This document shows, in pieces, positions 22,929 to 27,544 of a stretch of DNA of 27,544 nucleotides. Below the pieces are notes generated by a model. That model worked only from the letters and a program-made list of their open reading frames with translations. It had not been told where the DNA came from and searched no databases. How positions within the stretch are numbered: position 1 is the stretch's first letter; each line of letters opens with the position of its first letter. The position numbers and the translations under genes were made by a program. The stretch lies in the NCBI GenBank assembly GCA_034659475.1, contig JAYEHK010000003.1, positions 1-27,544 on the forward strand, given 5' to 3'. This DNA is from JAYEHK01 sp034659475 (GTDB lineage: Bacteria > Bacillota > Syntrophomonadia > Syntrophomonadales > Syntrophomonadaceae).

Positions 22929-23963
22929 TCACACTCCAAGTAAATCCAGTAGAAGCTGAGGAATCTTATCCAGGGCTGCTTGTTTTTCCACTGAACCGAT
23001 GTTATTAGCAACTTTGGGCATTCCATATACAACCGAAGTGGTTTCATCTTGACCAATGGTTCGTGCCCCACTTTTCTTCATGTCCAGCAACCCTTTTGCC
23101 CCATCACAACCCATTCCAGTTAGAATGACCCCGATCGCATTGGAGCCCACCTGCGTAGCTACTGAATGGAAAAGAACATCGACCGATGGACAGTGGCCAT
23201 TCACTTTATCGCCGATTTGACATGCTATATGAAAAGGAGGTCCAGAACCGTTTATACTCATTTGATAATCTCCCGGCGCGATTAAAACCTGACCGGATCT
23301 TAGACAGTCTCCACCCTGTGCTTCGCGCACTTCCAACAAACAGGATTCATTCAGGCGTTCTGCATATAATCGGGTGAATACAGCAGGCATATGCTGAACG
23401 ACTAAAATTCCGGGCATCTCGGATGGAAAGCTCTTTAGAATGGAGTGAATAGCTTCTGTTCCCCCAGTGGATGCACCGATGGCAATTAACGAAGTATGCT
23501 TCGTGCTTTTTTTCAGCCCACGAACGTTTGATGGACGTTTTATCTCATCTCTGTATTGTCCGACTCTTGCCAGAGAGGCAACCTTTATTTTTGTTTGTAG
23601 TTCGTTTAAAAAATGATCCAGATTGTGAACGTGACCAGCCGGTTTAGCCACAAAATCAACAGCACCTGCATTCAAGGCATCAAAAACAGCACCATTTACG
23701 GCACTTATCATTACTACAGGAATTGGATACTGGGGCATCAGACGCCGTAGAAAATCTATTCCATTCATTCTGGGCATTTCGACGTCCAGAGTCATTACAT
23801 CCGGTTGAAGCTTAACAATTTTATCCCTCGCAATATAAGGGTCTGAAGCAGTTGCCACAATTTCAATCAAAGGATCTGCGCCTATGCCCCGGGCCAGTAT
23901 TTCTCTAAAAACTATGGAATCATCAACGATCAAGACCCTAATTTTTCTATTTAAATTCCTCAT
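22929..23963 (-). CDS. cheB: Protein-glutamate methylesterase/glutamine deamidase CheB
   Basis: This 344-residue chemotaxis adaptation enzyme has an N-terminal receiver domain (acidic pair VDDS near residue 14, phosphoacceptor D60 in MTLDVEMP, switch Lys in FVAKPAG). A C-terminal methylesterase domain follows, with the catalytic Ser in IGASTGGTEAI, His in VVQHMP and Asp in LTGMGCDGAKG. It removes methyl groups from MCP glutamates when phosphorylated by CheA. Start codon is ATG after GGAAGGA. It begins six bases after cheR, so methylation and demethylation enzymes are coupled. No cheA is visible in the window. Confidence 0.96.
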   Translation of the reverse strand: MRNLNRKIRVLIVDDSIVFREILARGIGADPLIEIVATASDPYIARDKIVKLQPDVMTLDVEMPRMNGIDFLRRLMPQYPIPVVMISAVNGAVFDALNAGAVDFVAKPAGHVHNLDHFLNELQTKIKVASLARVGQYRDEIKRPSNVRGLKKSTKHTSLIAIGASTGGTEAIHSILKSFPSEMPGILVVQHMPAVFTRLYAERLNESCLLEVREAQGGDCLRSGQVLIAPGDYQMSINGSGPPFHIACQIGDKVNGHCPSVDVLFHSVATQVGSNAIGVILTGMGCDGAKGLLDMKKSGARTIGQDETTSVVYGMPKVANNIGSVEKQAALDKIPQLLLDLLGV

Positions 23964-23969
23964 TACAAA

Positions 23970-24803
23970 CTATTCCTTCCTATAAACAGATGGCATAACA
24001 TATTTGAATCTGCTCACATCCCTGCTGATGGATTCGGATAAACTCACCAGCAAATACCCCCCAGGTTGTAATATGTCGTAAAATCGATTCACTACTTCAT
24101 TTTTGGTCTTGTTATCAAAGTAAATCATTACGTTTCTGCAAAAGATCACATGCATTTGCTTGCGAAAAGGAAATGTTTTTTCCATCAGGTTAAATTTACG
24201 GAAAATAACTTCGTCCCTCAGCGCTTTGACAACCCTGCTCCTTCCATCTTCAATGGGTTCAAAAAATCGCATTCGCCAGTTGGGAGGTATTTTATTTAGT
24301 TGATCGGGTTCATAAATCGCCTGTGAAGCAATTTGCAGCGCTCGCGTGGATATATCTGTCGCCAAAATACAGGTATCCCAGAATGATTTGTTATTTCCAA
24401 AATAGTCTGCGAGAATCATTGCTAACGTGTATGCTTCCTCCCCACTTGAACATCCGGCACTCCATATCCGTAAATCCTTGCTTTTTTCGCGAACAAGCAG
24501 GTCAGGCAGTATAGTATCCCGAAAGTAATCAAAATGTTTTTCTTCTCTCATAAAATAAGTGTAATTGGTCGAAAGACGGTTTATCAATTTCTCCGCTTCA
24601 ACACCACTGCGATCATGCAGGACTTCTCGAAAATACGTTGAAAAATTCTCATACCCTTCATGGACTATATAGGCACGCAGGCGTCCCTCGACCATGGATC
24701 GTTTGCGTCTCAGATCAATACCGTAATAGTGACCGGTGAAATCAGTTAAGTCTTTAAAATCACTGTCTGTTAAAAATCCCATACGCATCACCCAAATATC
24801 CAT
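23970..24803 (-). CDS. cheR: Chemotaxis protein methyltransferase CheR
   Basis: This 277-residue enzyme methylates receptor glutamates with S-adenosylmethionine. Visible are the N-terminal helical CheR domain (FTGHYYGIDLRRKRSMVEGRL), STNYTYFMRE, the AdoMet-binding IWSAGCSSGEEAYTLA, then ATDIS and FCRNVMIYF. Ribosome sites are poor: GGGTGA stands before an ATG seven codons downstream (MGFLTDSDF), which could be the true start. The gene begins 37 bases after the MCP gene and overlaps nothing. It carries no C-terminal TPR extension. Confidence 0.95.
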   Translation of the reverse strand: MDIWVMRMGFLTDSDFKDLTDFTGHYYGIDLRRKRSMVEGRLRAYIVHEGYENFSTYFREVLHDRSGVEAEKLINRLSTNYTYFMREEKHFDYFRDTILPDLLVREKSKDLRIWSAGCSSGEEAYTLAMILADYFGNNKSFWDTCILATDISTRALQIASQAIYEPDQLNKIPPNWRMRFFEPIEDGRSRVVKALRDEVIFRKFNLMEKTFPFRKQMHVIFCRNVMIYFDNKTKNEVVNRFYDILQPGGYLLVSLSESISRDVSRFKYVMPSVYRKE

Positions 24804-24840
24804 AAGATGATGGGCATGATGTCCATCATCTTACTAAAGA

Positions 24841-26931
24841 TCAATATTTACCAAAATCCTGATCGTTGAGAGAAATGCTTAATTGTGGTGCAGATGTAAC
24901 ATTCACTTCTCTGAAGGTATTACTTTCCTCGTTGCTACTGCGTTCCGTGTAATGATGCAGGCGGCTGTTTCTTCTTAGTTTAAAACGTTCAACCCGTTCT
25001 TTTAACAGAACAGATTGAGCGGAAAGTTCCTCACTGGCGGCCGCACTTTCCTGCGCAGATGCCGAGTTGCTTTGCACAACTGTGGAGACCTGCTCAATCC
25101 CCTGATTCACCTGTGCAATCCCGGTCGCCTGTTCATTGGACGCTACTGCAATTTCGCCGCCCAGTTCAACCACCCGGCTCACCCCATCCACGATCTGATT
25201 AAGTGCTGCTGCAGTTTCATTGGCGATTTTCGTACCAACGGCCGCTTTCCGGATAGAACCTTCAATTAGATCCGTGGTTTCCTTTGCAGCACTTGCACTT
25301 CTAGCGGCCAGATTTCTCACTTCCTCTGCGACCACTGCAAAGCCTTTCCCATGCTGTCCTGCCCGCGCTGCTTCAACGGCAGCGTTCAGTGCCAAGATAT
25401 TGGTCTGGAAGGCAATTTCATCGATAACTTTTATAATCTTAGAAATGTTATTGGAGGATTCATTGATTCCTTCCATCGCAGCAAGCATTTCCTTCATTTG
25501 ATCATTTCCACCCACCGCATTATCCCTTGCATTAATCACCAGGTCATTTGTCTGACTGGAATTAGCTGCATTCTGCCTTGTCTGTGCGGCAATCTGATTA
25601 ATAGCTGCTGTTAACTGTTCGATCGCGCTGGCCTGCTCACTGGCACCCTGTGCTAACGCTTGGCCGGAATCAGCTACCTGTTTGGAACCTGCTGATACCT
25701 GTTCAGAAGCATTGTTAATGTCGCCAAGAACGTTGTTCAGAGAAGATATAATTAACTTGATAGCAGAAGATATGGCAACAAAGTCTCCTTTGTATTCTCT
25801 GTCAAACTGAATCGCAAGATTTCCTTTTGAAATCTCGCCTAGTGCCTCGGAAATCTCACCAATTAATTTTTCAAGGCCATCCACTGTTCCATTCAAAGCC
25901 TCTTTAATAAGTGCGTTATCTCCCTGGTAATCACCAATTACCCTATGCGAAAGCCTGCCTTGAGCCACCTCATTCAATACATTAGCCATCTCATTAATAG
26001 GCTCAATAACTGCATCCAGTGTAACGTTAACCCCCTCGATGATAGCTCTGTAATCCCCTCCGTGTTTGCTAGCGTCTGCCCGGATATTGAGTTTCCCTTC
26101 TGCTGCAGCCTGAGCCAGTTGTTTGGCATCTCTAACCAGTGCATTCACGGCCTCTGCCATATGAGCAAAAGAAGCCATCAACACGCCGATTTCGTCCTTC
26201 CTATCAGCCTGAATTTTAATATCCATGTCACCTAGTGCCAGCTTGTCGGCTGCCTCCACCAATTCCTGTACGGGATTTGAGATCATGCGAGCAATTACAA
26301 ATCCAAGCCCTAGAGCAGTCAATGCTGCAATAGCTATCACAATAAGCATTTCTATAATAGATCGATTGGTGGTCTCGGTATTGCTATCCGCCTGTGCTTT
26401 TGCCCTGGAAACATTAAGTGCTACAAGTTCTTCAATTGCAGCCTGTTCCGCCCGAGCAGCGTTACCCATTTCACCATGCATCATAGCCATCGCCTCTTTT
26501 TCCTTGCCATCTCTGACTAATTCTGCATGCTTCTCCAGCATCGGTACATACTCCTCGCGCGCATTCGTGAGTACAGCAAAAGCTTCTTGCATCTCCGCAT
26601 CATCGGGCCTGATACTGTTTTCAAAGGCACTCACATTTTCTGAAATCGCGGCACTATATGCCTCGATTTTTTTTTCATATTCGGTAATGTTTGCATCATC
26701 TTCAGTTGTTATCATATACAGTTGATTCACCCGGACTCTATGAAATGCAGCCGCTATGTTGCCCATATATTGTATTGGCAGTGTCATATTCTCATAGAGT
26801 TCGGTGTCTGCATCATCTACGGTTCGAATATTCGTTATACCTACAAAGCCCACAACACCCACAAAGATAGCAACCATTATAAATCCACATAACAGCTTTG
26901 TTCTAATTTTCATATCAATAAGCCGACGCAT
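24841..26931 (-). CDS. Methyl-accepting chemotaxis protein with 4HB sensor and multiple HAMP-like modules
   Basis: This 696-residue transmembrane receptor has TM1 (about 13-32), an extracellular four-helix-bundle-type sensor (about 33-192), TM2 (about 194-216) and a HAMP domain (about 216-268). Further HAMP-like modules span about 270-405, recognisable by repeated EGKLNIRAD, QGRLSHRVI and KGNLAIQFD stretches. The signalling domain follows (about 410-650) with the tip IDEIAFQTNILALNAAVEAARAG near 503-525. It responds to an unknown ligand and talks to CheW/CheA. AAGGAGGG lies before the ATG. The C terminus is a polar 45-residue tail ending DFGKY and lacks an NWETF-type CheR tether. It is followed directly by cheR and cheB, suggesting dedicated adaptation enzymes. 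Confidence 0.94.
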   Translation of the reverse strand: MRRLIDMKIRTKLLCGFIMVAIFVGVVGFVGITNIRTVDDADTELYENMTLPIQYMGNIAAAFHRVRVNQLYMITTEDDANITEYEKKIEAYSAAISENVSAFENSIRPDDAEMQEAFAVLTNAREEYVPMLEKHAELVRDGKEKEAMAMMHGEMGNAARAEQAAIEELVALNVSRAKAQADSNTETTNRSIIEMLIVIAIAALTALGLGFVIARMISNPVQELVEAADKLALGDMDIKIQADRKDEIGVLMASFAHMAEAVNALVRDAKQLAQAAAEGKLNIRADASKHGGDYRAIIEGVNVTLDAVIEPINEMANVLNEVAQGRLSHRVIGDYQGDNALIKEALNGTVDGLEKLIGEISEALGEISKGNLAIQFDREYKGDFVAISSAIKLIISSLNNVLGDINNASEQVSAGSKQVADSGQALAQGASEQASAIEQLTAAINQIAAQTRQNAANSSQTNDLVINARDNAVGGNDQMKEMLAAMEGINESSNNISKIIKVIDEIAFQTNILALNAAVEAARAGQHGKGFAVVAEEVRNLAARSASAAKETTDLIEGSIRKAAVGTKIANETAAALNQIVDGVSRVVELGGEIAVASNEQATGIAQVNQGIEQVSTVVQSNSASAQESAAASEELSAQSVLLKERVERFKLRRNSRLHHYTERSSNEESNTFREVNVTSAPQLSISLNDQDFGKY

Positions 26932-26985
26932 ATTAGACCCTCCTTCTCACTTAAATTCAATCGGCACAACAAAATAATAATCAAA

Positions 26986-27434
26986 CTATTTATCATAACC
27001 TTCGTTTAGCTTTGTCAGGTCATCATCACTTAGTAATAACGTACAGTCAAGAATGAGTTTTACGGCATTATCCATTTTTCCAATTCCTTTGATAAAACGA
27101 TTATGAAAACCCGTCCTTGCTACAGGAGGATCAACAATGTTCTGTTCAATAATTGACATAACTTCAGCCACGTTATCTACAATCAAACCAACTGACAGTT
27201 CGTCAATATCGATTACAACAATGCATGTTCGATCATTATATGGCTGGGGATTTTTCTTAAAACGCATGTTTACGTCCATCACCGGAATGATCTTGCCCCG
27301 GAGATTTATTATACCCCGAACATAGTCTGGCACCTCCGGCACCTCTGTAATCGCCTGCATTCCTCCAATTATCTCGGTAACATATTTAATTTCGATAGCA
27401 TATTCTTCTTTTCCAACTGTAAGGCGACAATTTC
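26986..27434 (-). pseudogene. cheW: CheW-like coupling protein, frame broken near the N terminus
   Basis: The in-frame part from 27432 encodes a CheW core: GKEEYAIEIKYVTEII, EVPEVPDYVRGIINLRGKII, a central VVIDIDELSVGLIVDNVAEV, and a C terminus to residue YDK. The expected N-terminal strand EIVALQL is present but in the frame one base away. Restoring one G in the GG at 27413-27414 would join it to GKEEYAIEI. That upstream frame meets TAA (27440-27438) two codons earlier, and no start codon or ribosome site is in place. The ATG at 27360 would lose the first strand, with GGAGGA too close to serve it. It lies 54 bases before the MCP gene. It may be a true pseudogene or a sequence error; a truncated product from 27360 is possible. 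Confidence 0.7.
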
Positions 27435-27440
27435 AGATTA

Positions 27441-27544
27441 CCCGTAATAACAAAAACGCAACAAATTAAAATTCCATAACCCAGGTTTGCACCTAAAAGA
27501 ATGTGTCGTTGAATACGGCACTTTATTTTTCCGTAAGTGTATTG
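27441..27544. other. Unassigned window edge
   Basis: This A/T-rich stretch has no recognisable gene, and no CheW N terminus could be traced through it. A six-pair hairpin (GTGTCG/CGGCAC, about 27502-27520) is followed on the plus strand by TTTATTTTT and might be a weak terminator for a gene outside the window. Confidence 0.3.

Noticed and set aside
22802..23071. 89-residue minus-strand frame overlapping the cheB end
   Set aside because: Most of it lies in another frame of the conserved CheB C terminus, and it runs over the tRNA promoter.
26225..26725. 166-residue plus-strand frame opposite the receptor gene
   Set aside because: It lies entirely antisense to a well-supported coding region, has Ser/Ile/Ala-rich composition typical of shadow frames, and shows no ribosome site.
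27408..27417. Programmed -1 frameshift in cheW
   Set aside because: The site GGAAAAG does not fit a standard slippery heptamer, and the upstream frame has a stop and no start codon, so a product could not be made that way.

Overview
The window looks like a chromosomal segment of a clostridial Firmicute. The evidence is AGGAGG-type ribosome binding sites, a T-box leader, a YtxC-type sporulation-associated protein, and the gene order thrS / infC-rpmI-rplT / SPOUT methyltransferase / pheS-pheT, which is also found in Bacillus. A Peptococcaceae-like lactate-using organism is a guess from gene content. I cannot assign a genus. Nearly everything lies on the minus strand; only the asparaginase and lactate permease genes are on the plus strand.

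Region 1 (about 1-10.1 kb) is translation housekeeping. Reading with transcription, it contains ytxC with its own terminator, a DUF445 membrane protein plus thrS, then infC-rpmI-rplT behind a leader with an attenuator hairpin. A SPOUT rRNA methyltransferase follows, and then pheS-pheT behind a phenylalanine T-box. Two points stand out. infC has no ATG/GTG/TTG start at its SD and probably starts at AUC. PheT lacks the internal tRNA-binding OB-fold domain of the usual protein of about 800 residues.

Region 2 (10.2-17.3 kb) is an uptake operon in the order livG-livF-livH-livM-livJ, ending in a creatininase-family amidohydrolase. It diverges from an asparaginase across a 475-500 bp control region. 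Together these suggest import and hydrolysis of an amide-type nitrogen compound; the substrate is unknown.

Region 3 (17.3-22.7 kb) is lactate use. lutC and a LutB-LutA fusion lie on the minus strand, divergent from an LctP lactate permease. The 585 bp between them holds palindromes and a 196 bp MITE-like repeat. A tRNA-Val(GAC) follows.

Region 4 (22.9-27.5 kb) is a chemotaxis cluster on the minus strand: a CheW-like gene, an MCP with several HAMP-like modules, cheR and cheB, without cheA in view. The CheW reading frame is broken near its N terminus.

A dispersed family of hairpin-forming intergenic repeats is present at about 52-243, 4691-4870 and 20671-20866. I found no CRISPR array, phage, transposase or clear novel defence or biosynthetic system. 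The best second-look items are the repeat family, the domain-deleted PheT, the liv/creatininase operon and the broken cheW.
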